Shown in pieces: positions 17,211 to 26,721 of a stretch of DNA of 64,000 bases (position 1 is its first letter; every line of letters begins with the position of its first letter). This DNA is from Brevibacillus fulvus. Its GTDB lineage: Bacteria > Bacillota > Bacilli > Brevibacillales > Brevibacillaceae. The stretch spans positions 84,598-148,597 of the forward strand of contig NZ_JAFBEB010000008.1 in the NCBI RefSeq assembly GCF_016908525.1, in the 5' to 3' direction. Position numbers and translations under genes: made by a program. The notes beneath the pieces are model-generated. The model made no database searches. It had not been told where the DNA came from and saw nothing but the letters and a program-made list of their open reading frames with translations.

Positions 17211-18530
17211 TTAGTTGGTTGGCTCGCCCGGCTGCGTCTGGGGCACTTTTTTGACCAGGACACGCGTAATTCGGAAATGATCCACTTCCCCGACGACAAA
17301 TTCATAGTCCCCCATGACCACCGTATCGCCCACTTTTGGCGGATGGTCAATCTGCATATAAATCCAGCCAGCCAGCGTATCCACTTCACTGTCATCCAGC
17401 GAGAGGTTTAAATAGTCGTTTACTTCTTCCAGCAACAATCGCCCGTCCAGCGACAAAAAGTTATCCTTCTTCTCGATTTCCGGACGTTCATTATCAAACT
17501 CGTCCTGTATATCGCCAACGATCTCCTCCATAATATCTTCAACCGTAACCAGTCCGGCCGTTCCGCCGTACTCGTCGATCAGAATTGCGATCTGACTGCG
17601 CTGTTTTTGCAGCATGGTCAGCAGGCGGCTGATCGAAATCGTTTCCGGAACGGTCAGGATGGGCCGCATAATTTCTTGCAACGAGCGCTCGCCGTGTTGC
17701 AGAAGGTTCGTCAGCAAATCCTTGATGTGCAAACTTCCCACAATATGATCCTTGTCACCGTCAACAACCGGATAACGGGTAAACCGTCCATGTTCAACCA
17801 GTCTCACATTGTCCTCAAACGTATCACGCAGGTTTAACACCACCATATCCGTTCGCGGGACCATAATTTCGCGGGCCATCGTTTCCGAAAAGTCGAAAAT
17901 ATTGTCGACCAGCATCAGTTCGGTTTGGTCGATCAGGCCGCTTTTGTGACTTTCGTTGACCAGAATGCGAATTTCTTCTTCTGTATGAGCTTCCTGATGG
18001 GGCTCCATACTGATCCCAAACAAGCGCAAAACGGTGGAAGCCGACCAGTTGAGCATGATGATAAACGGATACATCAATTTGTAAAACAATTGAATTGGCT
18101 TGGCGACCAACAAGGATATGGACTCCGTCTTCTGGATCGCCAATGATTTGGGCGCCAATTCTCCCAATACGATATGTAAAAAGGAAATCAATAAAAATCC
18201 GACAATCACCGAAATGGTTTCAGTAGCGGTTTCCCCTACGCCGGCATATGCCAGTAATGGGTGAATCAACCGGGAGACGGCCGGTTCCCCCAACCAGCCC
18301 AACGCCAGGGACGCAAGGGTAATGCCCAATTGCGTGGCAGAGAGATAGGCATCCAGGTTGTTCAACAACACTTCCACATTGCGCGCGCCTTTGTTGCCTT
18401 CCGCGACCAGCTGGGCAATGCGCGACTCCCTCATTCTGACGACGGCAAACTCCGTTGCGACAAAAAATCCATTAAGAAAGACAAGAATCCAGACGATCAG
18501 CAAATGAAACGCGGCACTCCACATGTCCAT
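17211..18530 (-). CDS. CNNM/HlyC-CorC family membrane protein with CBS pair
   Basis: 439 residues. Residues 1-190 are the DUF21/CNNM membrane domain (three to four helices, FVATEFAVVRMRESRI), 215-335 a CBS pair (PRTDMVVL, RYPVVDGDKDHIVGSLHIKDLL, IDEYGGTAGLVTVEDIMEEIVG) and 350-430 the CorC_HlyC domain. Members bind ATP-Mg in the CBS pair and are linked to Mg2+ or Na+/Mg2+ transport, although several are annotated as hemolysins for historical reasons. ATG at 18530. No clear terminator after the stop. It is divergent from the XPB-like helicase gene. Confidence 0.9.
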   Translation of the reverse strand: MDMWSAAFHLLIVWILVFLNGFFVATEFAVVRMRESRIAQLVAEGNKGARNVEVLLNNLDAYLSATQLGITLASLALGWLGEPAVSRLIHPLLAYAGVGETATETISVIVGFLLISFLHIVLGELAPKSLAIQKTESISLLVAKPIQLFYKLMYPFIIMLNWSASTVLRLFGISMEPHQEAHTEEEIRILVNESHKSGLIDQTELMLVDNIFDFSETMAREIMVPRTDMVVLNLRDTFEDNVRLVEHGRFTRYPVVDGDKDHIVGSLHIKDLLTNLLQHGERSLQEIMRPILTVPETISISRLLTMLQKQRSQIAILIDEYGGTAGLVTVEDIMEEIVGDIQDEFDNERPEIEKKDNFLSLDGRLLLEEVNDYLNLSLDDSEVDTLAGWIYMQIDHPPKVGDTVVMGDYEFVVGEVDHFRITRVLVKKVPQTQPGEPTN

Positions 18531-18718
18531 CGTGTTTCATTCGAGCCTCCTTTCGTCAACTTCGGTTAGTTTACCCTAACTGCCCAAGAAATATGGTTGG
18601 TAGTTCACCTTCGCCTAAACCTTGCCGTTATTTGTCAAACGCCTATGATTTTTTTCCTTCCCTTTCGACTTATGGTAGGATGAAACTACTATAATCGGTT
18701 AAGAGGTGACATTGGTTC

Positions 18719-20398
18719 ATGTCTTTCCAACCCGAGAAGCCCCTGATTGTGCAAAGTGACCGCAGCATTTTGCTGGAAGTGGAAAATCCGTTCTTTTCCG
18801 AGGCAAGACAAGCACTGAACCTTTTTGGTGAATTGGTGAAAAGTCCCGAGTATATTCATACATACCGGATCACCCCGCTTTCCTTGTGGAACGCAGCGGC
18901 CAGCGGTCTGTCCGCCCAACAGGTGATTGATACCCTTCAGGCGTACAGCAAATACGGCGTTCCGCCTACGCTGGTCAAAGAGATTGACGAGTGGATGGGC
19001 AGGTACGGCCTGCTTCGCCTGGAACAGGCAGAAAACCAATTGCTTTTGCTTTGTGATGATCCGCTGACACTGGAGGAAATCATTGGCTTTCGCCAAATTC
19101 AGCCGCATCTGGACAAGCGGATCACGCCAACGAGCGTGCTGATCAAACCTGACAGCCGCGGTTTGATCAAACAGGAATTGATCAAGCTCGGATTTCCCGT
19201 GGACGATCGAGCAGGGTACCTGCAAGGCGAGCATCTTGCCATTTCATTAAAATCTCGAACTGCTAAAGGAGCTTCCTTTGCTTTGCGCGAATATCAAATA
19301 CAGGCGATCGACAGTTTTCACGCCGGAGGGGCGTCCAGCGGCGGAAGCGGTGTGCTGGTGCTGCCGTGCGGTGCCGGCAAAACGGTCATCGGCATCGGAG
19401 CGATTGCCAGACTGCAGACCGCTACGCTGATCCTGACCACCAATGCCACTTCGGTCAAACAGTGGATCAGCGAACTGCTGGACAAAACCGACATCGCTCC
19501 CGAATTGATCGGCGAGTACAGCGGGCAGAAAAAAGAGGTAAAACCGATCACGGTCGCTACCTACCAAATTTTGACGCATCGGCGAAAGACAACGGATGAG
19601 TATGTGCATATGCCGCTCTTTTCCAAACGCGACTGGGGGCTGATCATTTATGACGAAGTTCACCTGCTCCCTGCTCCGGTTTTTCGCATGACCGCAGGCA
19701 TACAGGCGAGAAGACGGCTGGGGCTGACCGCTACGCTTGTCCGGGAAGACGGCTGCGAGGAAGAAGTTTTCTCCTTGATCGGCCCCAAACGTTTTGACTT
19801 GCCGTGGAAAGTTCTCGAACGGAATGGCTGGATCGCGCAGGCGCACTGTCAGGAAATCCGCCTGCCGTTTGAACCGCGGCTGCGGCAACAATACAGCGGC
19901 GCCACTTCCCAGCAGAAATACCGGATTGCCGCGGAAAACCCGCGAAAGTTGGATGTCATCAAACGCTTGCTCAACCGTCATCAAGACGGCCGAATTTTGA
20001 TCATCGGGCAGTATGTCGAGCAATTGACGCAAATTGCGGCTGAATTGGGCGTCCCCTGCATCACCGGTCGTATGGCGGAACGCGACCGCGAGCGGCTCTT
20101 TCAGCAATTCAAAAACGGTGAAATCCATTGCCTGGTCGTCTCCAAAGTAGCCAATTTCGCCGTCGATCTGCCCGATGCCAATGTCGCCATTCAAATTTCC
20201 GGGACGTTTGGCTCGCGACAGGAGGAAGCGCAACGGCTTGGCCGGATTTTGCGGCCCAAATCGCAAGAAAATGAAGCCTATTTTTATACGCTGATTACCC
20301 GGGATACAAGCGAACAGGAATATGCCCGTCAGCGGCAAATTTTTCTTGTCGAGCAAGGATATCGTTATGAAATCATTGATCTTGAACAGCTGTCATGA
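18719..20398 (+). CDS. XPB-like DNA helicase (superfamily 2)
   Basis: 559 residues. Residues 1-170 form a helicase-associated N-terminal domain; the ATPase core has PCGAGKT (about 216-222, Walker A), DEVH (about 312), GLTATLVRED with the RED motif of XPB proteins, and the C-terminal motif VI-like EAQRLGRILRPK. Bacterial XPB proteins unwind DNA 3'-5' and are thought to act in repair; their partner is often unclear. ATG at 18719 with AAGAGGTGAC upstream, and TATAAT at 18690-18695 is a possible -10. The stop codon is part of the -35 element of the following ECF promoter. The neighbouring ECF genes may or may not share its regulation. Confidence 0.9.
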   Translation: MSFQPEKPLIVQSDRSILLEVENPFFSEARQALNLFGELVKSPEYIHTYRITPLSLWNAAASGLSAQQVIDTLQAYSKYGVPPTLVKEIDEWMGRYGLLRLEQAENQLLLLCDDPLTLEEIIGFRQIQPHLDKRITPTSVLIKPDSRGLIKQELIKLGFPVDDRAGYLQGEHLAISLKSRTAKGASFALREYQIQAIDSFHAGGASSGGSGVLVLPCGAGKTVIGIGAIARLQTATLILTTNATSVKQWISELLDKTDIAPELIGEYSGQKKEVKPITVATYQILTHRRKTTDEYVHMPLFSKRDWGLIIYDEVHLLPAPVFRMTAGIQARRRLGLTATLVREDGCEEEVFSLIGPKRFDLPWKVLERNGWIAQAHCQEIRLPFEPRLRQQYSGATSQQKYRIAAENPRKLDVIKRLLNRHQDGRILIIGQYVEQLTQIAAELGVPCITGRMAERDRERLFQQFKNGEIHCLVVSKVANFAVDLPDANVAIQISGTFGSRQEEAQRLGRILRPKSQENEAYFYTLITRDTSEQEYARQRQIFLVEQGYRYEIIDLEQLS

Positions 20399-20421
20399 AA
20401 CATTAGAAACAATATATCGTC
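20396..20421 (+). promoter_or_regulatory. ECF-type promoter for the sigma/anti-sigma operon
   Basis: TGAAAC (20396-20401), 16-base spacer, CGTC (20418-20421). This is the -35/-10 pattern of Bacillus ECF sigma factors such as SigW and suggests that the sigma factor controls its own operon. The first three bases of the -35 are the helicase stop codon. Confidence 0.75.
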
Positions 20422-20449
20422 TTACAAAGGGAAGGGAGGCCGGAGATCA

Positions 20450-21013
20450 ATGCATTCCGACGCCGAAATCATCCAGCGGATTATCCAAGGCGACATCGAG
20501 GCATACCGCGAGTTAATCCAACGCTATCAGCATATGATCTTTGTTTTTATCTATAAAATGGTGAACAATCGTACCGATGCGGAAGATTTAACCCAGGAAG
20601 TTTTTGTGAAAGCATATGAAAAGCTGTCTACCTACCGTGGTGAGAGCCAATTCAGCACTTGGTTGCATACGCTGGCCCGCAATAAAACCATTGATTTTCT
20701 GCGAAGGCGAAAGGTACATGACTCCGACGAACAATTAAAATACGTTCCTGCCCAGACGCGTGAAGAATCACCGCAAGAATCACTGCTGGGCAAAGAACGC
20801 CGCAAGGAAATCGAGGCGGCATTTTCCATGTTGTCAGAACCATACCGCGAAGTGATCGTCCTGCGTTGCACACATGAGTATCCCTTCGACAAGATTGCGA
20901 ATTTGCTGGGAGTTGCTGAATCAACGGCCCGTGTTCGCTATCTTCGTGCCCGTCAAGAATTTGCCAAAATCCTAACTCGTTTGGAAGGAGGGCTCGTACA
21001 TGAACTGCCATGA
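20450..21013 (+). CDS. ECF sigma factor (SigW-like)
   Basis: 187 residues. Region 2 (RYQHMIFVFIYKMVNNRTDAEDLTQEVFVKAYEKL and the -10 recognition segment STWLHTLARNKTIDFLRRRK, about 25-85) and region 4 (LSEPYREVIVLRCTHEYPFDKIANLLGVAESTARVRYLRARQEF, about 125-170) are complete; the linker is short and acidic. It directs RNA polymerase to envelope-stress type promoters. ATG at 20450 follows GGGAGGCCGGAGATCA. The stop overlaps the start of the anti-sigma gene by 14 bases, so the two are translated together. The ECF promoter upstream matches its own class, implying autoregulation. Confidence 0.93.
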   Translation: MHSDAEIIQRIIQGDIEAYRELIQRYQHMIFVFIYKMVNNRTDAEDLTQEVFVKAYEKLSTYRGESQFSTWLHTLARNKTIDFLRRRKVHDSDEQLKYVPAQTREESPQESLLGKERRKEIEAAFSMLSEPYREVIVLRCTHEYPFDKIANLLGVAESTARVRYLRARQEFAKILTRLEGGLVHELP

Positions 21014-22523
21014 ATTTCGGGAAAAGTGGATGGAACAAACGGATGAGGAAGCGCTGTCGCTTTTGGCCGAATGCGATGAATGTCTGAGCTGGATTGAAGC
21101 AAATTCGATCAGCGACGAGGAGGAACAGTTTATGAAAGAGTATCCTCATCCTTCCGTTCAATTGGAAGATCGCATCATGCAGGCCATATACCAACAACAG
21201 GCTTCACCCGATTTCCCTCCGCTTTCAGCAGCAGGACAACCGTTAGGCGAGTCATCCTTGGCAAAAAAAGTCAGACGCCGTTATCCCGCTGCGGCGTGGA
21301 TCAGCGCTGCCGGCATCCTGCTCGCAGTCGGTCTGATCAGTTTCAAAGGGATGAGCGGTTCCTTCGATTCTGCAAGCAATGTCGAAAAGCAGATGGCAAC
21401 AAATATGCAGACCAAAGATTCCCCAGGCGAATCGGACGCCAATCCGTCGGGGACAAATCCGGGAAACACATCAACCGAGATCGCCGCTGCTCTCAAGAAA
21501 CCGGCGGCAGCACCCGTCCCAAGCAGCCAGCCGGCAGAAGTTGAACCAAGTGCCGCCCAACAGACCGTTTCTGCTCCGGCAGCGGTTTCGGACAGCGCGC
21601 CGCAAGCGGATGAGGGAACGAAGGAAATCCAGACAGAAACACCGGCAAATCCTTCGCGGGAAATCGCCATCGCCAACACTGCACCGGTGCTTGATCAATC
21701 GCTGGTCAGCGAACCGCTGCAGCAACAAGCGGCAGCACAAGCGCAGACGGAAACAGCCGCCTCGTTGCAAGCTCCCGCTCATCCGTCGATACCAGCGCGG
21801 AACAAACCGGCAGCGGCAAAAGCACCTGTTTCGGAGCAAGCGGAAGCATCCGCAAACGCAGCCGCAGCAACGCAACAGTCAACATTCGCCGCCTTGTCTG
21901 CTCCGCAACCGGAAAGCGGTGCACAGATGTCAATCGCTGCCCTGCCCGCCACTGAAGCGGAAGATGAGGCGGAAGATGCGGCGCAAGCGGGAGCGAAACA
22001 AGCGGATGGAGCAAACGCGGCCAGCGAAGCTGCCTTGATCGGCCCGCCTGCTCTAAAGGAACTGCCCGAGCAGCCTTTAACGGTTTCTACTTTTACGGAT
22101 GTCGCTGCCGCGGCGCAAGTGTCGGATTTGCCAGTTCCTTCAGCAAACGCATTGCCGGAAGGTTTTACCTTGCATTCTGTCGCTTTGCAATATGAATCGG
22201 AGACAAGCAAGAACGTCACCGAAATTGTCGCGGAATACAGCCGAAACCAGGATTTGGTGCAAATCGAAGTGACCCGCAATTTGCAAGGAAAAAGAAGTCT
22301 CTCCATCCCCGGTACGTTCAGTGAGACTCGGCTGTTTACGGTCGATACCGAACAAGCCATCGGAGTCACCTATACTGACCCGGCCGGACAGGAAGCGCAA
22401 ATGCAGCATGCCGTTTACTTCAATACTTTAAAATTAAACCAATCGCTCTATGTCGTTATTAAAGGACGAGGCGTTGCCCTGAATGATGTGATCGAATTGG
22501 CCGGACATTTGCAATGGAATTGA
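21000..22523 (+). CDS. Membrane anti-sigma factor with long Ala/Gln/Pro linker
   Basis: 507 residues. The first 30 resemble a zinc anti-sigma domain (MNCHEFREKW, then AECDEC), but the histidine expected four residues before the CxxC is absent. One transmembrane helix (AAAWISAAGILLAVGLISF, about 98-116) is followed by a ~260-residue low-complexity extracytoplasmic region rich in Ala, Gln, Pro and Ser, then a folded C-terminal domain of about 130 residues (from LPEGFTLHSVALQYES). By position and topology it should hold the ECF factor at the membrane and release it on envelope stress. ATG at 21000 overlaps the sigma gene after GGAAGGAGGG. Confidence 0.85.
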   Translation: MNCHEFREKWMEQTDEEALSLLAECDECLSWIEANSISDEEEQFMKEYPHPSVQLEDRIMQAIYQQQASPDFPPLSAAGQPLGESSLAKKVRRRYPAAAWISAAGILLAVGLISFKGMSGSFDSASNVEKQMATNMQTKDSPGESDANPSGTNPGNTSTEIAAALKKPAAAPVPSSQPAEVEPSAAQQTVSAPAAVSDSAPQADEGTKEIQTETPANPSREIAIANTAPVLDQSLVSEPLQQQAAAQAQTETAASLQAPAHPSIPARNKPAAAKAPVSEQAEASANAAAATQQSTFAALSAPQPESGAQMSIAALPATEAEDEAEDAAQAGAKQADGANAASEAALIGPPALKELPEQPLTVSTFTDVAAAAQVSDLPVPSANALPEGFTLHSVALQYESETSKNVTEIVAEYSRNQDLVQIEVTRNLQGKRSLSIPGTFSETRLFTVDTEQAIGVTYTDPAGQEAQMQHAVYFNTLKLNQSLYVVIKGRGVALNDVIELAGHLQWN

Positions 22524-22530
22524 GCATACG

Positions 22531-22570
22531 AAAACGCAGCCTTTCTTCATCGGGAAAGGCTGCGTTTTTT
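22531..22570 (+). terminator. Intrinsic terminator of the ECF operon
   Basis: 14-bp stem AAACGCAGCCTTTC/GGAAAGGCTGCGTTT with 7-base loop and T tract. The A-rich opposite side may also serve the converging ABC operon. Confidence 0.9.
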
Positions 22571-22617
22571 AGCGTGAGAGGACCTAATCGGCGGAGGGCC
22601 AACCGAGGCAGACAATA

Positions 22618-23601
22618 TCATGTCGTCACATCGCGGCGAATAAAGACAACAAAGGCGATCATCAGCGAAACGATGGCCCAAACCGACAATACCGCCAGCG
22701 AAAAGGACAGCGTCATCCCGCGAATCGGCGGCAGCACTCCTGCCAAATAATCAGTTAAGCCGAGATTGACGTTGAACAAGTACTTCGCCGATTCCCAGGT
22801 CGAAGCCATTTGGGTCAAAATCGTTCCGCTGATCAGCGCTGCCATCATGATCCCCATACCGGCCGCGGCGCTGCGCACCAACACGGAAACCATGAAGGTG
22901 ATCGTACCGACGACAACCGACACAAACCAGCCCAGACCGTATTGCATCAGCAAGTATTGCCATTGCGGCAGGACAAACACCCGCGATGTATCCAGTTCGC
23001 TGCCGACCACTTGAAAGCCGGTCAACACAGGCAAATCCCAGCCGCTGTAACCAAAGACAATTCCGGAGATCAGGGAGGCAAGCATCAGCGTAGCGATGAT
23101 GACCAATGAAACAAACAACAACAAAGTCAAGTACTTGCTTGCCAGCACTTGCCAGCGGCGAATCGGCCGGGTCAACAGCAGTTTGATCGTCCCTTCGCTA
23201 AATTCCGCTGAAACGAGATCAACCGCCAACACGACGATAATCATCGGCAAGAAAAGGGAGATCGCCTGGTCCATAAATCCCCGGGCAAACGTCGGGGCTC
23301 CCGGCGCCATCGGGTTGATATTGTGATCGAGGTAGTATTGCTGCTGCTGGATGCGCACTTTGAGAAACTCTTGCCACTCTGCGGGCATTCTGCTGGAAGC
23401 CAACCGATTTTGCGTATCGACGATTTGCTGCTGGAGCAGAGCCCGCCAATCGCTTGTCCCCATCCGCTCTTGTGCGGTCAGAACCGATTTGTATTGAGCA
23501 TAGGTGAAAATCGGGATCAAGATCGCGAGAATCAGCAGCACGACGAGGAACCGCCGACGACGCAACAATTTTAACGTCTCATTATGTATCAAAGCGATCA
23601 T
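22618..23601 (-). CDS. ABC transporter permease (ABC-2 type)
   Basis: 327 residues, six hydrophobic helices. An N-terminal helix follows MIALIHNETLKLLRRRR; residues ~40-95 are a soluble, Gln-rich extracytoplasmic loop; five helices fill the C-terminal half. AEFSEGTIKLLLTRPIRRWQVLASKY is typical of ABC-2 exporter permeases next to the coupling region. The start ATG at 23601 overlaps the stop of the ATPase gene (ATGA); the open frame further upstream only lies on top of that gene. It forms an exporter with the 23598-24539 ATPase; the substrate is unknown (antimicrobial peptides are common for this class). Confidence 0.88.
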   Translation of the reverse strand: MIALIHNETLKLLRRRRFLVVLLILAILIPIFTYAQYKSVLTAQERMGTSDWRALLQQQIVDTQNRLASSRMPAEWQEFLKVRIQQQQYYLDHNINPMAPGAPTFARGFMDQAISLFLPMIIVVLAVDLVSAEFSEGTIKLLLTRPIRRWQVLASKYLTLLLFVSLVIIATLMLASLISGIVFGYSGWDLPVLTGFQVVGSELDTSRVFVLPQWQYLLMQYGLGWFVSVVVGTITFMVSVLVRSAAAGMGIMMAALISGTILTQMASTWESAKYLFNVNLGLTDYLAGVLPPIRGMTLSFSLAVLSVWAIVSLMIAFVVFIRRDVTT

Positions 23602-24539
23602 GCCGTCGCTTCCCCTCCCGTCGTTAACGAAAGGAACAAGTCCTCCAACGTAACCGTTTTGGTGGCAATGCCAAGGATCGGGATATCTGCCTGGACGAGC
23701 GCCTTGTTCGCCTCGGCGATCTTGTCCGTCTCCATGCGGCACTTCACCCGCTGTTCCGCCGTCAGCCAAGCCTCTTTGACAAAAGGAAGCGAGCGCAGCA
23801 GCTCCATGCCGGCATCCAGTTTGTCCTGGGCAAACGTCCATTCCACCTGGTCGGCGAATTGCTCCATCAAGGAAGCAACCGAACCAACGGAAATCACTTT
23901 CCCCTGGTTAATGATCGCCACCCGGTCGCACATCATTTCAATTTCGCTCAGCATGTGGCTGGACACAAAAACAGCCAGCTGCTCCTCTTCCGCCAGCCTG
24001 CGGATAAACAACCTCATTTCCCTGATGCCGGCCGGGTCCAAGCCGTTGGTCGGTTCATCGAGGATCAACAGGCGCGGGCGATGCAGCAAAGCTTGAGCAA
24101 TGCCCAGCCGTTGGCGCATACCCAACGAATATGTTTTTACCTTGTCATCGAGCGCATGAGCCAAATCAACGAGCCGTACCACCTCGTCGATGCGCTCAGC
24201 GGAGATGTTTCCGCTCATTCGCGCAAAATGCTCCAGATTTTCCCGTCCGCTCATAAACTTGTATAATTCCGGGTTTTCAACGATACAGCCAACCTGGCTG
24301 ATTGCCCGGGTAAAATCATCGCGCAAAGAATAACCGCCAATTTTAATGTCGCCGCCATCGTAAGCGGCCAAGCCGACCAGCATGCGAATCGTCGTTGTTT
24401 TGCCGGCCCCGTTTGGCCCGAGAAAACCGAATACTTCGCCGCGGTACACCTCAAACGTAATGTCGCGAATAATTGGTTTGCGTCTGATTGCTTTTTGCAG
24501 ATGCGTAACCGAAAGAATTACTTCTGCCGACAAATCCAC
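23598..24539 (-). CDS. ABC transporter ATPase
   Basis: 313 residues from GTG 24539. Walker A GPNGAGKTTT, signature YSLGMRQRLGIAQAL, Walker B RLLILDEPTNGLDP and the H-loop VSSHML are all present, followed by a C-terminal extension of ~80 residues. It is the motor of an ABC-2 exporter with the overlapping permease gene. GTG 24539 is chosen over ATG 24560 because AGGAGAGGGG is placed for the GTG and lies inside the longer frame. The operon is convergent with the ECF operon and divergent from the SGNH hydrolase gene. Confidence 0.92.
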   Translation of the reverse strand: MDLSAEVILSVTHLQKAIRRKPIIRDITFEVYRGEVFGFLGPNGAGKTTTIRMLVGLAAYDGGDIKIGGYSLRDDFTRAISQVGCIVENPELYKFMSGRENLEHFARMSGNISAERIDEVVRLVDLAHALDDKVKTYSLGMRQRLGIAQALLHRPRLLILDEPTNGLDPAGIREMRLFIRRLAEEEQLAVFVSSHMLSEIEMMCDRVAIINQGKVISVGSVASLMEQFADQVEWTFAQDKLDAGMELLRSLPFVKEAWLTAEQRVKCRMETDKIAEANKALVQADIPILGIATKTVTLEDLFLSLTTGGEATA

Positions 24540-24674
24540 AGTCCCCTCTCCTGCAAACATGCCAAACCGTCTTTTACAAACTGACGAAGGCTGTTCGCTT
24601 GTGTTACACTACAAAATAATTAAAAATCATTATACCACGAAAGACAAGCAACCATTTCAACAGGAGGTACGCAT

Positions 24675-25475
24675 ATGCGCGTTTCCCGTGAACGTCTCTT
24701 ATGGCGCTCGACCGGTCTTGCAGCGCTTTTGGCATTCTTGCTTTGCCTGGTCGGGTTTGCTCTCGCCCTCAATCCATTTGTTTTGGCACCCGCCAACTCC
24801 GCTCTTCCTGCGCAGAAGCAGCCAGCTACGGCCACGCCCCCTTTGGCCAACAACGGCGGAGCGCTGCAAATTGTCACCTTGGGCGACTCGTTGACCCGCG
24901 GAACCGGCGATACGAACGGCCGAGGTTATGTGGGCATATTGCGCGATGCTTTGGCCAAACAGAACGGAACGAAACCGGTCATCAACAATTTGGCCATCAG
25001 CGGGCAACAATCGCCGGCCTTGCTGGAGCAGCTGGCCCAACCGCAAGTCAAGAAGCTGATCGCGCAAGCCAACCTGATCGTATTTACGATCGGCGGCAAC
25101 GACTTGTTCCAACAAAGCGGCGGGCTGTATGAGCTGGATAAAGAAAAATTGGCACAGGCGAACGAACAGCTCGCGGCCAATTTTGAGCAGATTCTGAAAC
25201 AACTGCGGCAGTTAAATGCAACAGCGACCATTATTTATCCTTCGCTGTACAATCCTTTCGGCGACACGGAAGCGGCCGCCGAGACCGCTCCCCCGGTTCT
25301 CGACTGGAACAGTACCGCCTCGGCCATTGCCGCCAAATATCCCAGGGTGATTGTCGTTCCCACCTACGATCTGTTTGTGCAAAAAGAGCAAGCGTATTTG
25401 TACAGCGATCATTTTCATCCGAACAGTGCCGGTTACATTCGCATCGCCGAACGCATTTTACAGGCATTGCAGTAA
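24675..25475 (+). CDS. SGNH/GDSL-type hydrolase with N-terminal membrane anchor
   Basis: 266 residues. One hydrophobic segment (about 14-32) is either an uncleaved anchor or a signal peptide; a short Pro/Ala-rich spacer follows. The SGNH blocks are GDSLTRG (block I, Ser nucleophile, near 70), the NLAISGQQ glycine block, GGND (near 141) and DHFHPN (Asp-x-x-His, near 251). The family hydrolyses esters, thioesters or lysophospholipids; location should be the outer face of the membrane. CAGGAGGTACGCAT precedes the ATG. No operon partner on the plus strand. Confidence 0.9.
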   Translation: MRVSRERLLWRSTGLAALLAFLLCLVGFALALNPFVLAPANSALPAQKQPATATPPLANNGGALQIVTLGDSLTRGTGDTNGRGYVGILRDALAKQNGTKPVINNLAISGQQSPALLEQLAQPQVKKLIAQANLIVFTIGGNDLFQQSGGLYELDKEKLAQANEQLAANFEQILKQLRQLNATATIIYPSLYNPFGDTEAAAETAPPVLDWNSTASAIAAKYPRVIVVPTYDLFVQKEQAYLYSDHFHPNSAGYIRIAERILQALQ

Positions 25476-25491
25476 CCCGGCCGCCCCATGA

Positions 25492-26721
25492 TCAGGTGCT
25501 GCCGACATAGCGCAGCGCCTTTCCTGTTTTCCGCAAATATACTTTTTGCCCAAGCCAATAAAATAGCGTACTGACGACGGAAACAGCGGCGACCAGCAGA
25601 AACAGTTCCATCCCCCCAAACCGGGACAGCATGACACCGCCAAGTGTCGGGCCGACAAACTGCCCGAGATTAGTAAAGCTTTTCGCTCCGAAATATGCGC
25701 CTCGCATGCCCTCCGGTGCCAGCCGATCGATAAAGACATCAGAGGAAGTATGGGTAAGAATTTCCCCAAACGTGAACACTACCATCGAGATCATAAAGAC
25801 CAGCCAACTATGGGCGAAGGCATAACCGATATCGCCCAATGCGTAAAACAGATTGCCCACAAAAATGCTTTGGATCGGAGAACGCTTCTCGGCCAGCCGT
25901 GTGAGCGGCACCTGCATCGCCACTACGACGATCGCATTGACAGTCATCAGGATCGCAAACAACTCGTAGCCGTTTGGCACAGACATTTCCACATATTTGG
26001 AAAGCGTGCTGGACATTTGCGAATACCCGATCGCGCCGAGAATACCGCCGAGAATGTAAAAACGGAAAGCTTTGTCGCGGGTCAAAACGGCAACTGAATT
26101 TTTAAACGTAACCGACTCCCGCTTTTGCCCTTCGATTTGTTTGATGCCGAACGCGGCCAGCAAAATTTGCAACAGAATCACATAGATGAGATAGACAATT
26201 CCGGTCACGATAAACGGCAGCGCGCCTCCCTGAAAGGCGAGCAACGTCCCGAGCAGCGGTCCACAAGCCACCCCCACGTTAATCGCCGTATAGCGCGTGG
26301 CAAACACGCGAAAGCGTTTTTCCGGTGCGGTCAGATCGGCCATTAAAGCCTGGGAAACCGGTTCATAAAACGAACGGCACAACCCGCTTAAAATATTGAG
26401 CAACAGAAAAAACCAGGTGCTGTGTCCAAAGGCAAATCCGATAAACACAAACGTCCAGACATATAAGGCCGCCAGCATCACCCGGCGGCGGCCAAACATG
26501 TCGGACAAGGTTCCGCCGATAAATCCTCCCACCGTGCCGGCCAATGAACCCGCCCCGATGACAAGACCGATGGTTGCCATGTCCATCTTTGTATGATTGG
26601 ACAAATAAATAAACAAAAAAGGCATGCTCATTGAACTGGCTGCCCTGACCAAAACAGTGCCCAGCAGCAGCGACTGCACGATCGGATGGTACGCGCCAAA
26701 CAGCTCTTTTACTTTTCCCAT
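25492..26721 (-). CDS. MFS transporter, drug/metabolite exporter type
   Basis: 409 residues, twelve predicted helices. The loop 2-3 signature GTLSDMFGRRRVML and the loop 8-9 copy (RLAEKRSPIQS) show the major facilitator fold; PVSQALMADLTAPEKR resembles motif of the DHA1 family. Substrate unknown. GGGAG lies six bases before ATG 26721. It is divergent from fabH, and its start region lies about 100 bases from the FapR operator, which could conceivably affect it. Confidence 0.85.
   Translation of the reverse strand: MGKVKELFGAYHPIVQSLLLGTVLVRAASSMSMPFLFIYLSNHTKMDMATIGLVIGAGSLAGTVGGFIGGTLSDMFGRRRVMLAALYVWTFVFIGFAFGHSTWFFLLLNILSGLCRSFYEPVSQALMADLTAPEKRFRVFATRYTAINVGVACGPLLGTLLAFQGGALPFIVTGIVYLIYVILLQILLAAFGIKQIEGQKRESVTFKNSVAVLTRDKAFRFYILGGILGAIGYSQMSSTLSKYVEMSVPNGYELFAILMTVNAIVVVAMQVPLTRLAEKRSPIQSIFVGNLFYALGDIGYAFAHSWLVFMISMVVFTFGEILTHTSSDVFIDRLAPEGMRGAYFGAKSFTNLGQFVGPTLGGVMLSRFGGMELFLLVAAVSVVSTLFYWLGQKVYLRKTGKALRYVGST

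Noticed and set aside
20396..20421. Reading the 3' end of the helicase gene only as coding
   Set aside because: It is coding up to the stop, but the spacing and sequence also fit an ECF promoter, so both were kept.
21281..22038. Long open frames on both strands inside the anti-sigma gene
   Set aside because: They are shadows of the low-complexity Ala/Gln-rich coding region; base composition causes them.
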